A stretch of DNA of 64,000 nucleotides from Burkholderia stabilis (GCF_001742165.1 NZ_CP016443.1:868001-932000), one strand, 5' to 3'; numbered from the stretch's first letter, positions 8,208 through 17,738 are shown. Numbers and translations: made by a program. The notes: a model not told the origin generated them from the letters alone.

Positions 8208-9146
8208 ATGACCATCGACATCCTGCTCACCCAGCCGCTTCCCGACGCCATCGACGCCGAACTGTCCGCCCGCTACGCGGTGCACCGGCTGTATGCGACC
8301 GACCAGCCGGACGCGCTGCTCGACCGCGTGGCATCGCGCATTCGCGGTGTCGTGACCGGCGGCGCGAACGGCCTGTCGGGCGCGTTGATGGACCGGCTGC
8401 CCGCGCTCGAGATCGTCGCGATCAGCGGCATCGGCACCGACGCCGTCGATCTCGACCGCGCCCGGGCGCGCGGCATCCACGTGACGACCACGCCCGACGT
8501 GCTCACCGACGACGTCGCCGACATGGCGATGGGGCTGATCCTGATGACGCTGCGCGACCTCGGCGCCGGCGAGCGGATCGTGCGCGCCGGCCGCTGGGGT
8601 AAAACGGCCCAGCCGCTCGCGACGCAGGTAACGGGCAAGCGGCTCGGCATCGTCGGGCTCGGCCGCGTCGGACACGCGATCGCGCAGCGCGCGCAGGCGT
8701 TCCGGATGCCCGTCAGCTACTTCGGCCCGCGCGAGCATCGCGACAGCGGCTATCGCTTCGTGCCCGACCTCGCCGCGCTCGCGCGCGACAGCGACGTGCT
8801 CGTGATCGCGGCATCGGCCGATCACGGCAACGTGCTCGTGACGGCCGACGTACTCGCCGCACTCGGCCCGAACGGATTCCTGATCAACGTCGCGCGCGGC
8901 AAGCTGATCGACGAAACCGCGCTCGTGCGCGCGCTCGCGGACGGCACGATCGCCGGCGCGGGTCTCGACGTGTTCGCGAACGAACCGCACGTACCGGCCG
9001 CGCTGCTCGAACTCGAGCGCGTCGTCGTGCAGCCGCATCGCGCCAGCGCGACGCATGAAACGCGCGACGAAATGGGCCGGATCGTGCTCGCCAACCTCGC
9101 CGCATGCTTCGCGGGCCAGCGCCCGCCGACCAGCGTCACGCGCTGA
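8208..9146 (+). CDS. D-isomer-specific 2-hydroxyacid dehydrogenase (NAD(P)-dependent), 312 aa
   Basis: Reduces 2-keto acids such as glyoxylate, hydroxypyruvate or 2-ketogluconate to the D-hydroxy acids. The Rossmann motif GKRLGIVGLGRVGHAIAQRA is near residues 145-165. The catalytic Arg is in INVARGKLIDE, the Glu in DVFANEP, and the His in QPHRASAT. The start at MTIDILLTQPLPD gives the normal family length; an upstream in-frame ATG at 8142 has no family-like sequence after it. It is followed 67 bp later by an MFS carrier and divergent from a LysR regulator. 2-Ketogluconate reductase is one possible role beside the sugar dehydrogenase, but this is not proven. Confidence 0.93.
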   Translation: MTIDILLTQPLPDAIDAELSARYAVHRLYATDQPDALLDRVASRIRGVVTGGANGLSGALMDRLPALEIVAISGIGTDAVDLDRARARGIHVTTTPDVLTDDVADMAMGLILMTLRDLGAGERIVRAGRWGKTAQPLATQVTGKRLGIVGLGRVGHAIAQRAQAFRMPVSYFGPREHRDSGYRFVPDLAALARDSDVLVIAASADHGNVLVTADVLAALGPNGFLINVARGKLIDETALVRALADGTIAGAGLDVFANEPHVPAALLELERVVVQPHRASATHETRDEMGRIVLANLAACFAGQRPPTSVTR

Positions 9147-9213
9147 TCGCCGCACCGTCGACACCCCGCTACAACACCAGACGCCGCCGCACGACGGAGG
9201 CCAGGAGACACGC

Positions 9214-10581
9214 ATGCCCAATCGATCCAGCGGCGCCGCCCTCGCCGCGTCGCCCGCCGCCTCGCGCGCGATCGGCCGCGTCCGCTATACGGTCCTCGCG
9301 CTGATCTTCGCCGTGACCGTCATCAACTATGCGGACCGCGCGACGATGTCGATCGCCGGCACCGGCGTCGCGCACGATCTCGGGCTGTCGCCCGTGCAGC
9401 TCGGTGTCGTTTTTTCGGCGTTCGCCTGGGCCTACGCAATCGGCCAGATACCGGGCGGTTGGCTGCTCGACCGCTTCGGTGCACGCCGCGTGTACGGCCT
9501 GAGCCTGCTGCTGTGGTCGGCCTTCACGATGCTGCAGGGCACGGTCGGCTGGTTCGCCGTGCAGGGTGCAGCCGCGACGCTCGCGCTGTTCGTGATGCGC
9601 TTCATGCTCGGCCTCGTCGAATCGCCTGCGTTCCCGGCCAACTCGCGGATCGTCGCGTGCTGGTTCCCGACCGCCGAACGCGGCACGGCGTCGGCGCTGT
9701 TCAATTCCGCGCAATACATGGCCGTCGTGCTGTTCACGCCGGCGATGGCATGGCTCACGCATGCGCTCGGCTGGGAGCACGTGTTCCTGTGGATGGGGAT
9801 GCTCGGCATCGCGCTCGCGGCGCTGTGGTTCGCGTGGTATCGCGAGCCGCACGGCCACCCGCGCGTGAGCGACGCGGAACGCGACTACCTGCGCGCGCAC
9901 GGCGCGCTCGTCGATCTCGAGGCGAACCGCGTGCGCCATCGGCCGCGCGCGTCGTGGCACGACGTGTCGCAACTGTTCCGCCACCGGAACCTGTGGGCGA
10001 TCTATATCGGCCAGTACTGCATCACCGCGCTCACCTACTTCTTCATCACGTGGTTCCCGATCTACCTGATCAAGGGGCGCGGGATGACGATCATGGAAGC
10101 CGGCTGGGTCGCCGCGCTGCCGGCGATCTGCGGGTTCACCGGCGGCGTGCTCGGCGGCGTGCTGTCGGACTGGCTGATCCGGCGCGGCATGCACCCGTCG
10201 CGGGCGCGCAAGACGCCGTTCGTCGTGGGGATGGCCATGGCGACGCTGCTCGTGCTCGCGAACGGCGCATCGTCGAACGCCGTCGTGATCGCGCTGATGA
10301 CGATCGCGTTCTTCGGCAAGGGGCTCGCGGCGGTCGGCTGGGCCGTGCTCGCCGACACGGCGCCGGAAGGCATGGTCGGCCTGAGCGGCGGCGTGTTCAA
10401 CGGCCTCGGCAACATCGCCGGGATCGTCACGCCGCTCGTGATCGGCTATTTCGTCGCCAGCACGGGTTCGTTCGCCGGCGCATTGTGGTTCGTCGCTGCG
10501 CACGGGCTGATCGGCATCGCCGCGTACACGTGGCTCGCGGGCCGCTTCGAGCGGATTCGCGTCACGCCGCCGCGCGCGTGA
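9214..10581 (+). CDS. MFS transporter, anion:cation symporter (glucarate/tartrate-like), 455 aa
   Basis: Twelve-helix major facilitator of the ACS group. The first helix reads VRYTVLALIFAVTVINYADRATMS, with NYADRA typical of hexuronate, glucarate and phthalate carriers. WAYAIGQIPGGWLLDRFGAR is the loop 2-3 signature. A clear ribosome site (CCAGGAGACACGC) fixes the start at MPNRSSG. It is cotranscribed with the upstream 2-hydroxyacid dehydrogenase, so it probably imports the organic acid that this enzyme handles or feeds. Confidence 0.92.
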   Translation: MPNRSSGAALAASPAASRAIGRVRYTVLALIFAVTVINYADRATMSIAGTGVAHDLGLSPVQLGVVFSAFAWAYAIGQIPGGWLLDRFGARRVYGLSLLLWSAFTMLQGTVGWFAVQGAAATLALFVMRFMLGLVESPAFPANSRIVACWFPTAERGTASALFNSAQYMAVVLFTPAMAWLTHALGWEHVFLWMGMLGIALAALWFAWYREPHGHPRVSDAERDYLRAHGALVDLEANRVRHRPRASWHDVSQLFRHRNLWAIYIGQYCITALTYFFITWFPIYLIKGRGMTIMEAGWVAALPAICGFTGGVLGGVLSDWLIRRGMHPSRARKTPFVVGMAMATLLVLANGASSNAVVIALMTIAFFGKGLAAVGWAVLADTAPEGMVGLSGGVFNGLGNIAGIVTPLVIGYFVASTGSFAGALWFVAAHGLIGIAAYTWLAGRFERIRVTPPRA

Positions 10582-10606
10582 GCATCATCGCTGCCCACGC
10601 GGCCCG

Positions 10607-10628
10607 GACGGCGCGCGCCCGCGCCGTC
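10607..10628. terminator. Hairpin between convergent genes
   Basis: Perfect 9-bp stem GACGGCGCG / CGCGCCGTC with a 4-base loop. It sits at the junction of the MFS gene and the convergent LysR gene and overlaps the last LysR codons. There is no U-run, so if it is a terminator it is not a classical one. Confidence 0.4.
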
Positions 10629-11595
10629 ACGCGCGCTTGCGGCCGCCCGGCGTCTGCTCGATCGTCAGCCGGTCGAGTTCGCGCAGGTCGTTCTCCAGCG
10701 CGGGCGTGAGCGTCGTGCGCAGGTGGTCGAGGAACGTGCGGATCTTCGCGTCGAGATAACGACGCGTCGCGTAGACCGCGTACACGCTCACCGTCTGCAG
10801 CCGGTACTCGGGCAGCACGCGGATCAGCCGCCCTTCGCGGATGTCGTCGAGCACCGTATAGAGCGCGACACACGCGATCCCGCGCCCGGCGCGCACCGCG
10901 ACGCACAGCGCATCCGGCACGTTGACCTGGAACGGCGCCGGCTGCAGCTCGTAGACGGTTTCCTCGCCGTCGTTGCGTTCGAGCCGCCATTCGCCGGCGG
11001 GCGATGCGGGGGTGTCGAGCCGCAGGCACACATGGTTCGGCAGTTCGTCGGGCGTCTGCGGCGTGCCGTGCCGCGCCAGGTATTCGCGCGACGCGACGAG
11101 CACGCTGACGCTCGTGCCGCAGGTCTGCGCGACATAACCCGAATCGGGCAATTGCGACGCCGTCACGATCGACACGTCATAACCTTCCTCGACGAGATTC
11201 GGCATGCGCTGCGCAAGCGTCAGCTCGACCGACACGTCGGGGTTGTCTTCCTGGTAGCGGACGATCGACGACACCACATGACTCTGCCCGAGCCCCGTCA
11301 TCGCATGGATGCGCATCTTGCCGCTCGGCCGCAGCAGCGCGTTGCGCGCCTCCGCGTTCGCATAGTCGATTTCCGCGAGGATCGATTTCGCGCGCTCGAA
11401 ATAGCGCTCGCCGCTTTCGGTGAGGCCGAGGTGGCGCGTCGTGCGATGCAACAGGCGCGTCTGTACGTGCGCTTCGAGGTTCGATACCGCGCGCGACACC
11501 TGCGCGGTGGTCGCGTCGATTTCCTTCGCGACCGCCGTAAAGCTGCCGGCTTCGACAACGCGCACGAACAGGCGCATGTTTTCGAGCATGTCCAT
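10627..11595 (-). CDS. LysR-family regulator (CrgA/AaeR-like), 322 aa
   Basis: Starts MDMLENMRLFVRVVEAGSFT, then the helix-turn-helix VAKEIDATTAQVSRAVSNLE. TRHLGLTESGERYFERAKSIL is typical of the LysR subgroup with this wording. The effector domain continues to a basic tail (GGRKRA). Its usual divergent target is missing: upstream lies the acquired arsenic operon, so the original partner gene may have been displaced. No target is assigned. Confidence 0.92.
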   Translation of the reverse strand: MDMLENMRLFVRVVEAGSFTAVAKEIDATTAQVSRAVSNLEAHVQTRLLHRTTRHLGLTESGERYFERAKSILAEIDYANAEARNALLRPSGKMRIHAMTGLGQSHVVSSIVRYQEDNPDVSVELTLAQRMPNLVEEGYDVSIVTASQLPDSGYVAQTCGTSVSVLVASREYLARHGTPQTPDELPNHVCLRLDTPASPAGEWRLERNDGEETVYELQPAPFQVNVPDALCVAVRAGRGIACVALYTVLDDIREGRLIRVLPEYRLQTVSVYAVYATRRYLDAKIRTFLDHLRTTLTPALENDLRELDRLTIEQTPGGRKRA

Positions 11596-11803
11596 TGAAT
11601 TGGCTTGGGGAGAGTCAGTGGGGAGGCGTCGGCGGCGCTCGCGTCAGGTGGGGAACGGAACGCGGCCGCGAACCACGCCGAATCGATCACCGTGCCGGGG
11701 GAAAGGCGGGAGAGCGGACATCGCGTGCGTGGTTCAGGCATGAGCAACTGTCTTGAAAGTCAAGCCACGCAGGCTTGATCCAGCATAAGCGGCATTGCCA
11801 TTG

Positions 11804-11829
11804 ATTCAATAATTGATGTATTATTGAAT
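11804..11829. promoter_or_regulatory. ArsR operator overlapping the arsR promoter
   Basis: Perfect 10-bp inverted repeat ATTCAATAAT-TGATGT-ATTATTGAAT, the AT-rich palindrome form expected for ArsR/SmtB repressors. A -35 TTGCCA (11795-11800) and -10 TATTAT (11819-11824, 18-bp spacer) place transcription start at about the arsR ATG. The operator ends one base before that codon, so the message may be leaderless. Confidence 0.75.
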
Positions 11830-11830
11830 A

Positions 11831-12160
11831 ATGAATGAAGCCCAAGCCGTTTCCGCCCTCGGTGCCCTGGCCCATGCCCAGCGCCTGCGCGTGTTCCGAT
11901 CCCTAGTCGTCGCCGGCCCCGAAGGGCTCACGCCCAGCGTTCTGGCCGATCAGCTCGACGTGGCCCGCAACGCGCTGTCCTTCCACCTGAAGGAACTGGC
12001 TCATGCTGGCCTCGTCACCATCGAACAGCAAGGCCGCAACCTGATCTACCGCGCCGACTTCAGCCAGATGAATGGGCTGCTCGGCTACCTGACCGAGCAC
12101 TGCTGCCAAGGCAGCACGTGCGAGGTCAGTGATTCCTCCTCTGCCTGTACCTCCTGCTGA
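11831..12160 (+). CDS. arsR: ArsR arsenite-responsive repressor, 109 aa
   Basis: Winged helix-turn-helix repressor that leaves DNA when As(III) binds. The helix-turn-helix spans about residues 35-57 (PSVLADQLDVARNALSFHLK) and the wing is GLVTIEQQGRNLIYR. The C-terminus is cysteine-rich: HCCQGSTC gives C91, C92 and C97, with further Cys in ACTSC. A CC-x4-C group resembles the C-terminal As(III) site of the Acidithiobacillus/Corynebacterium ArsR type rather than the helix-3 site of plasmid R773. It is first in the arsR-arsI-arsC-acr3-arsC operon. Confidence 0.94.
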   Translation: MNEAQAVSALGALAHAQRLRVFRSLVVAGPEGLTPSVLADQLDVARNALSFHLKELAHAGLVTIEQQGRNLIYRADFSQMNGLLGYLTEHCCQGSTCEVSDSSSACTSC

Positions 12161-12172
12161 AAGGATCTCCCC

Positions 12173-12643
12173 ATGAAGCGCTTCCACGTCCACCTGCACG
12201 TCGATGACCTGAACCGCAGCATCGGCTTCTATTCCCAACTGTTCGCCGCGCAGCCCGCGCGCGTCAAAAGCGACTACGCCAAATGGATGCTCGAAGACCC
12301 GCCGGTCAACTTCGCCATCTCCACACGTGGCAACAAGCCGGGCATTGACCACCTGGGTATCCAGACCGACGATGCCGAGGAATTGGCGGTGCTGAAGGCC
12401 CGCGCCGAGGCGGCCGACATGACGCTGCTGGACGAGGGCACCACGACCTGCTGCTACGCGCGCAGCGAGAAGCACTGGATCACCGACCCGCAGGGCGTGG
12501 CCTGGGAGCACTTTCACACGCTGGGCAATATTCCGGTCTTTAACGAAGCGGCGCCTGCAGCGACTTCCGCCGCAGCGTGCTGTACCCCGGTGCGCGGCAA
12601 GCCGATGGGCGTTGCGGTGAAGCCGGCCTCCTCCTGCTGCTGA
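12173..12643 (+). CDS. arsI: ArsI/CadI-family vicinal-oxygen-chelate protein (organoarsenical C-As lyase-like), 156 aa
   Basis: A glyoxalase/dioxygenase-fold protein starting MKRFHVHLHVDDLNRSIGFY. Candidate metal ligands are His7, His60 and Glu112. The vicinal pair C93-C94 in TTTCCYA corresponds to the thiol pair used by ArsI to bind trivalent organoarsenicals, so cleavage of methyl-As(III) or aryl-As(III) is likely. The C-terminal tail holds further cysteines (AAACC, ASSCC). Databases often call this family cadmium-induced protein CadI. It lies 12 bp after arsR and 12 bp before arsC. Confidence 0.85.
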   Translation: MKRFHVHLHVDDLNRSIGFYSQLFAAQPARVKSDYAKWMLEDPPVNFAISTRGNKPGIDHLGIQTDDAEELAVLKARAEAADMTLLDEGTTTCCYARSEKHWITDPQGVAWEHFHTLGNIPVFNEAAPAATSAAACCTPVRGKPMGVAVKPASSCC

Positions 12644-12655
12644 TGTGAGATACCC

Positions 12656-13153
12656 ATGACCACCGACAAGATCTACAGCGCCCTGTTCATCTGCACGGGT
12701 AACTCGGCTCGCTCCATCCTGGCCGAAGGCATCCTCAATGAATTGGGCCAGGGGCGCTTTCGCGCCTACTCGGCGGGCAGCCACCCCAAGGGCGAAGTCC
12801 ACCCACTGGCGCTCGCCACGCTGGAGCGGCTGCACATGCCGACCGCTGGCTACCGCAGCAAGAACTGGGATGAGTTCGCGGCGCCCGGTGCACCGGAGCT
12901 GGATTTCATATTCACGGTCTGCGACAACGCCGCCGGCGAGGTCTGCCCGGTGTGGCCGGGACGGCCAATGTCGGCGCATTGGGGCGTTCCTGACCCCGCA
13001 GCCGTCAAAGGCACCGATGAGCAGAAGCGCAAGGCATTCACGGATGCGGCGCTGACGCTGCGCCGACGCATCGAGCTGTTCCTGTCGCTGCCGCTGCAGC
13101 GGCTGGACGCCATGTCGTTGCAGCATGAGCTGCGCAATATCGGTACGAAGTGA
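12656..13153 (+). CDS. arsC: Arsenate reductase, low-molecular-weight phosphatase fold (thioredoxin type), 165 aa
   Basis: Reduces As(V) to As(III) for export. ALFICTGNSARSILAEGILN contains the CX5R phosphatase P-loop (CTGNSAR), followed by the GNSARS and YSAGSHPKGEVHP blocks of this family. CDNAAGEVCPVWPG carries the other redox cysteines. It differs in fold from the second arsC at 14265, so the operon holds two unrelated arsenate reductases. It is placed between arsI and the arsenite exporter. Confidence 0.93.
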   Translation: MTTDKIYSALFICTGNSARSILAEGILNELGQGRFRAYSAGSHPKGEVHPLALATLERLHMPTAGYRSKNWDEFAAPGAPELDFIFTVCDNAAGEVCPVWPGRPMSAHWGVPDPAAVKGTDEQKRKAFTDAALTLRRRIELFLSLPLQRLDAMSLQHELRNIGTK

Positions 13154-13163
13154 GGCCGGGGCA

Positions 13164-14249
13164 ATGAATGCAATCCCTGAAGCGCTGCGGCCTGAACAAG
13201 CGCCGCAGCCCATGAGCCTCTTCGAGCGCTACCTGACGCTGTGGGTGTTCCTGTGCATCGTGCTGGGCGTGGCCCTGGGCCAGTTCGCACCCGGCGTGTT
13301 CCAGGCCATCGGCCGCCTCGAGGTCGCGCAGGTCAACCTGCCGGTGGGCCTGTTGATCTGGGTCATGGTCATTCCCATGCTGCTCAAGGTGGACTTCGGT
13401 GCGCTGGGCCAGGTCAGGCAGCATTGGCGCGGCATTGGCGTGACGCTGTTCATCAACTGGGCCGTCAAGCCGTTTTCGATGGCGCTGCTGGCCTGGATCT
13501 TCGTGCGCCAGATCTTCGCCCAGTGGCTGCCGGCCGACCAGCTCGACAGCTATGTTGCCGGCCTGATCCTGCTGGCCGCCGCGCCCTGCACGGCCATGGT
13601 CTTCGTCTGGAGCCGGCTGACCGGCGGCGACCCGGCGTTCACGCTGTCGCAGGTGGCGCTGAACGACACCATCATGGTCTTCGCCTTTGCGCCCATCGTC
13701 GGCCTGCTGCTGGGCCTGTCGTCCATCAGCGTGCCCTGGAGCACGCTGATGGTGTCGGTGCTGCTCTACATCGTGATCCCGGTCATCCTCGCGCAACTCT
13801 GGCGCCGCGCGCTGCTGCGCCAGGGCCAGGCCGCCTTCGATGCCGCGCTGGCCCGCATCGGCCCGCTGTCCATGGCCGCGCTGCTGCTCACGCTGGTGCT
13901 GCTGTTCGCCTTCCAGGGCGAGGCCATCCTGCGCCAACCGCTGGTGATCGCCATGCTGGCCGTGCCCATCCTGATCCAGGTGCTGTTCAACTCGGGGCTG
14001 GCCTACTGGCTCAACCGCCAGGTGGGCGAGCAGCACCGCATCGCCTGCCCGTCGGCACTGATCGGCGCTTCCAATTTCTTCGAATTGGCGGTGGCCGCCG
14101 CCATCAGCCTGTTCGGCTTCCAGTCCGGCGCGGCGCTGGCCACCGTGGTCGGCGTGCTGATCGAGGTACCCGTGATGCTGCTGGTCGTGCGCGTGGTCAA
14201 CCGCTCGCGCGGCTGGTACGAATGCGGCCCGAACCCTCCCTCCCGCTAA
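13164..14249 (+). CDS. acr3: ACR3-type arsenite efflux permease, 361 aa
   Basis: Ten-helix inner-membrane As(III) exporter of the bile/arsenite/riboflavin transporter superfamily. MSLFERYLTLWVFLCIVLG starts the membrane part. NLPVGLLIWVMVIPMLLKVD is the ACR3 signature. The conserved functional Cys is in AAAPCTAMVFVWSRLTGGD, followed by LSQVALNDTIMVFAFAP. The start at MNAIPEAL is preceded by a GGGG-rich ribosome site. It lies 10 bp after arsC. Confidence 0.95.
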   Translation: MNAIPEALRPEQAPQPMSLFERYLTLWVFLCIVLGVALGQFAPGVFQAIGRLEVAQVNLPVGLLIWVMVIPMLLKVDFGALGQVRQHWRGIGVTLFINWAVKPFSMALLAWIFVRQIFAQWLPADQLDSYVAGLILLAAAPCTAMVFVWSRLTGGDPAFTLSQVALNDTIMVFAFAPIVGLLLGLSSISVPWSTLMVSVLLYIVIPVILAQLWRRALLRQGQAAFDAALARIGPLSMAALLLTLVLLFAFQGEAILRQPLVIAMLAVPILIQVLFNSGLAYWLNRQVGEQHRIACPSALIGASNFFELAVAAAISLFGFQSGAALATVVGVLIEVPVMLLVVRVVNRSRGWYECGPNPPSR

Positions 14250-14264
14250 CCCAGGCAAGCCACC

Positions 14265-14687
14265 ATGAGCAACATCACCATCTACCACAACCCCGCCTGC
14301 GGCACGTCGCGCAACGTGCTGGCCCTGATCCGCAACAGCGGCGAGGAGCCCACGGTCATCGAGTACCTGAAGACGCCGCCCGACCGGGCGACGCTGACGG
14401 CACTGATCGCCGCGATGGGCGTATCGGCGCGCGCCGTGCTGCGCGAGAAAGGCACGCCCTATGCCGAGCTGGGCCTGGATGACCCGCAGTGGAGCGACGT
14501 GCAGTTGATCGACTTCATGCTCCAGCACCCCGTCCTCATCAACCGGCCCATCGTGGTCACGCCGCTGGGCACGCGCCTGTGCCGGCCATCGGAGGCCGTG
14601 CTGGACATCTTGCCGCAGCCGCAGCGCGGCGCGTTCAACAAAGAGGATGGTGAGGCCGTGGTGGATGCTGAGGGTCGCAAGGTCTAA
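14265..14687 (+). CDS. arsC: Arsenate reductase, glutaredoxin-dependent ArsC family, 140 aa
   Basis: Second arsenate reductase, of the thioredoxin-fold ArsC type that uses glutathione and glutaredoxin. The active-site Cys is in YHNPACGTSRNVLALIRN (Cys12). VIEYLKTPP and NRPIVVTPLGTRLCRPSE are family blocks, the latter carrying the arsenate-binding arginines. It ends the arsenic operon. A 67-bp gap then leads to the PadR operator. Confidence 0.94.
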   Translation: MSNITIYHNPACGTSRNVLALIRNSGEEPTVIEYLKTPPDRATLTALIAAMGVSARAVLREKGTPYAELGLDDPQWSDVQLIDFMLQHPVLINRPIVVTPLGTRLCRPSEAVLDILPQPQRGAFNKEDGEAVVDAEGRKV

Positions 14688-14727
14688 ATACCTCTGCGTG
14701 CGCAGTCGGGTGATCTGAAGCTGATAT

Positions 14728-14755
14728 TATCGAATTTCGTTATCGATATTCGATA
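14728..14755. promoter_or_regulatory. PadR operator abutting the padR start codon
   Basis: Inverted repeat TATCGAAT (14728-14735) and ATTCGATA (14748-14755). The last base of the right arm is the A of the padR ATG. The AT-rich segment ATATTATCGAATTTCG would also hold the promoter. As with arsR, the regulator message is probably leaderless or nearly so, and autoregulated. Confidence 0.6.
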
Positions 14756-15084
14756 TGAAAGAACAATCGACACCGCGCGCTATGGAGCACCACGACTTGC
14801 TGTCGGGACTGATCCGCCTGCATGTGCTGCACCACGCGGCCGAGCAGGAGATCTACGGGCAATGGATGATCGACGAGCTGGCCCACCACGGCTACCGCCT
14901 CTCTCCCGGAACGCTGTACCCGATGTTGCACAAGATGGAGCGCGACGGCTACCTCGTCTCCCGCCAGGAGCGTGAAGGGCGCACCGTGCGCAAGCTCTAC
15001 ACGATCACGCCCAAGGGCAAGGAAGGCTTGGCACTGGCCAAGGAACGCATCCGGGAGTTCACCGGGGAGGCGATGCACAAATGA
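14755..15084 (+). CDS. PadR-family regulator of chromate export, 109 aa
   Basis: Small winged-helix regulator. HDLLSGLIRLHVLHHAAEQE is followed by DELAHHGYRLSPGTLYPMLH, the PadR hallmark, then MERDGYLVSRQEREGRTVRK, the wing. The stop overlaps the chrA start (ATGA), so the two are translationally coupled. PadR genes directly before chrA are a recurring arrangement, and chromate-responsive repression is inferred. No ChrB-type regulator is present. Confidence 0.92.
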   Translation: MKEQSTPRAMEHHDLLSGLIRLHVLHHAAEQEIYGQWMIDELAHHGYRLSPGTLYPMLHKMERDGYLVSRQEREGRTVRKLYTITPKGKEGLALAKERIREFTGEAMHK

Positions 15085-16310
15085 CAGATTCAACCAACAC
15101 CTTGCAGCATGAGTCCGCAGCCGCGCGCGGCTCACCCGTCGAAGTCTTCGGCGCCTTTCTCAAGCTGGGGCTGACCTCCTTCGGCGGGCCGATCGCGCAC
15201 CTGGGCTATTTCCGCTCGGAGTTTGTCGAGCGCCGCCGCTGGCTGGATGACCGCAGCTACTCCGACCTGGTCGCCCTGTGCCAGCTCCTGCCCGGCCCGG
15301 CCAGCAGCCAGGTGGGCATGGCGCTGGGGCTGGGCCGCGCGGGCTGGCTGGGGCTGCTGGCGGCCTGGGCCGGATTCACCTTGCCATCGGCGATTGCGCT
15401 GATCCTGTTCGCCTTTGGCATCGCCGAGTACCAGGGGCTGGCCCAGTCCGGCTGGGTCCATGGGCTCAAGGTGGTGGCCGTGGCCATCGTGGCCCAGGCA
15501 GTCTGGGGCATGGCCCGGTCGTTGTGCCCGGACCGGTCGCGCGCCGCCCTGGCCATTCTGGCGGCGCTGCTGACCATCATTCTTCCCTCGGCGATGGGGC
15601 AGATCGCCGCCATCACGGTGGCGGGATTGCTGGGCTGGTGGGGCTTGAAGATCGCACAGCCTGGCGGCGGCCATGCCCATAGCTACCCGGTTTCGCGCAA
15701 GCTGGGCGTCGTGGCACTGCTGCTGTTTGCCGCCCCACTCGTTGGGCTGCCCCTGTGGGCCGCAGCCACGGACTCGTTCACGATAGCGCTGCTGGAAGGG
15801 GTGTATCGCTCCGGTGCATTGGTCTTCGGTGGTGGGCACGTCGTGCTGCCGCTGCTGCAGGCCGCCGTGGTGCCGAGCGGCGTCGTGAGCAACGCCGACT
15901 TCCTGGCCGGCTACGGCGCGGCGCAGGCCGTGCCGGGGCCGCTGTTCACGTTCTCGGCCTACCTCGGCGCGGTTGCTCACGGCCCGCTGCATGGCTGGAT
16001 CGGCGGGCTGGCACTCCTGGGCACCATCTTCCTCCCGGCCTTCTTCGTGCTGGTCGGCGCACTGCCATTTTGGGAAGGATTGCGCCACCGCGCGGGCATC
16101 CAGACGGCCATGGCCGGCATCAACGCCGGCGTGGTCGGCATTCTGGTGTCCGCCCTCTATGACCCGGTATGGACGAGTGCCATCCACGGCAAGGCGGATT
16201 TTGGGCTGGCGCTGCTCTCGTTCGGGCTGCTGACGGTGGGACGCGTGCCGCCAGCGCTCGTGGTGCTGCTGGCCGGGCTGGCGGGCTGGGTCATGGCGAT
16301 GGGTATCTGA
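15081..16310 (+). CDS. chrA: Chromate efflux transporter ChrA (long, two-domain type), 409 aa
   Basis: Exports chromate from the cytoplasm. Two homologous CHR domains are visible. The first has FLKLGLTSFGGPIAHLGYF and ALCQLLPGPASSQVGMALGL. The second has EGVYRSGALVFGGGHVVLPL and AGYGAAQAVPGPLFTFSAYL. The GGP/GGGH and PGP motifs are diagnostic. Codon use (CTG/GGC/GCC-heavy with fewer CGC/GCG runs) matches the arsenic operon, not the flanking core genes. An IS element begins within about 50 bp of the stop. Confidence 0.96.
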   Translation: MTDSTNTLQHESAAARGSPVEVFGAFLKLGLTSFGGPIAHLGYFRSEFVERRRWLDDRSYSDLVALCQLLPGPASSQVGMALGLGRAGWLGLLAAWAGFTLPSAIALILFAFGIAEYQGLAQSGWVHGLKVVAVAIVAQAVWGMARSLCPDRSRAALAILAALLTIILPSAMGQIAAITVAGLLGWWGLKIAQPGGGHAHSYPVSRKLGVVALLLFAAPLVGLPLWAAATDSFTIALLEGVYRSGALVFGGGHVVLPLLQAAVVPSGVVSNADFLAGYGAAQAVPGPLFTFSAYLGAVAHGPLHGWIGGLALLGTIFLPAFFVLVGALPFWEGLRHRAGIQTAMAGINAGVVGILVSALYDPVWTSAIHGKADFGLALLSFGLLTVGRVPPALVVLLAGLAGWVMAMGI

Positions 16311-16364
16311 AGCCCATTCGCCGGCGCAGCGGCCGGCCGGACATGGGGACACTCTCCAGCAATT

Positions 16365-17510
<1,146 letters not shown>

Positions 17511-17663
17511 ACTTCAAAGATACAAGGGGATTCAGTGGCCCGAATTGTACGCCGCCGCAGACAAATTTGCGCACTTGTGCGCCGCCCAGGCTTTCATCGG
17601 ATGAAAGGTTCTTGCAAGCCGCGCGCGTCGTGCGCACGCAACGGCTTGATGCGATGCGGCAAT

Positions 17664-17685
17664 TTGTATCACAACGCGATATAAT
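17664..17685 (+). promoter_or_regulatory. Operator and -10 of the HPP/CBS gene
   Basis: Perfect -10 hexamer TATAAT (17680-17685) overlapped by TTGTATCACAACGCGATATA, an imperfect inverted repeat (TATC/GATA arms). It aligns with 18973-18994 at about 15-16 of 22 positions, with the -10 in the same register. It is probably bound by the MarR protein encoded at 19030. Confidence 0.55.
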
Positions 17686-17738
17686 TCCGCGCTTGTCGCA
17701 GCGCGCGTCCGCGCTGTCATCCTTACCGCTTATCGTCC

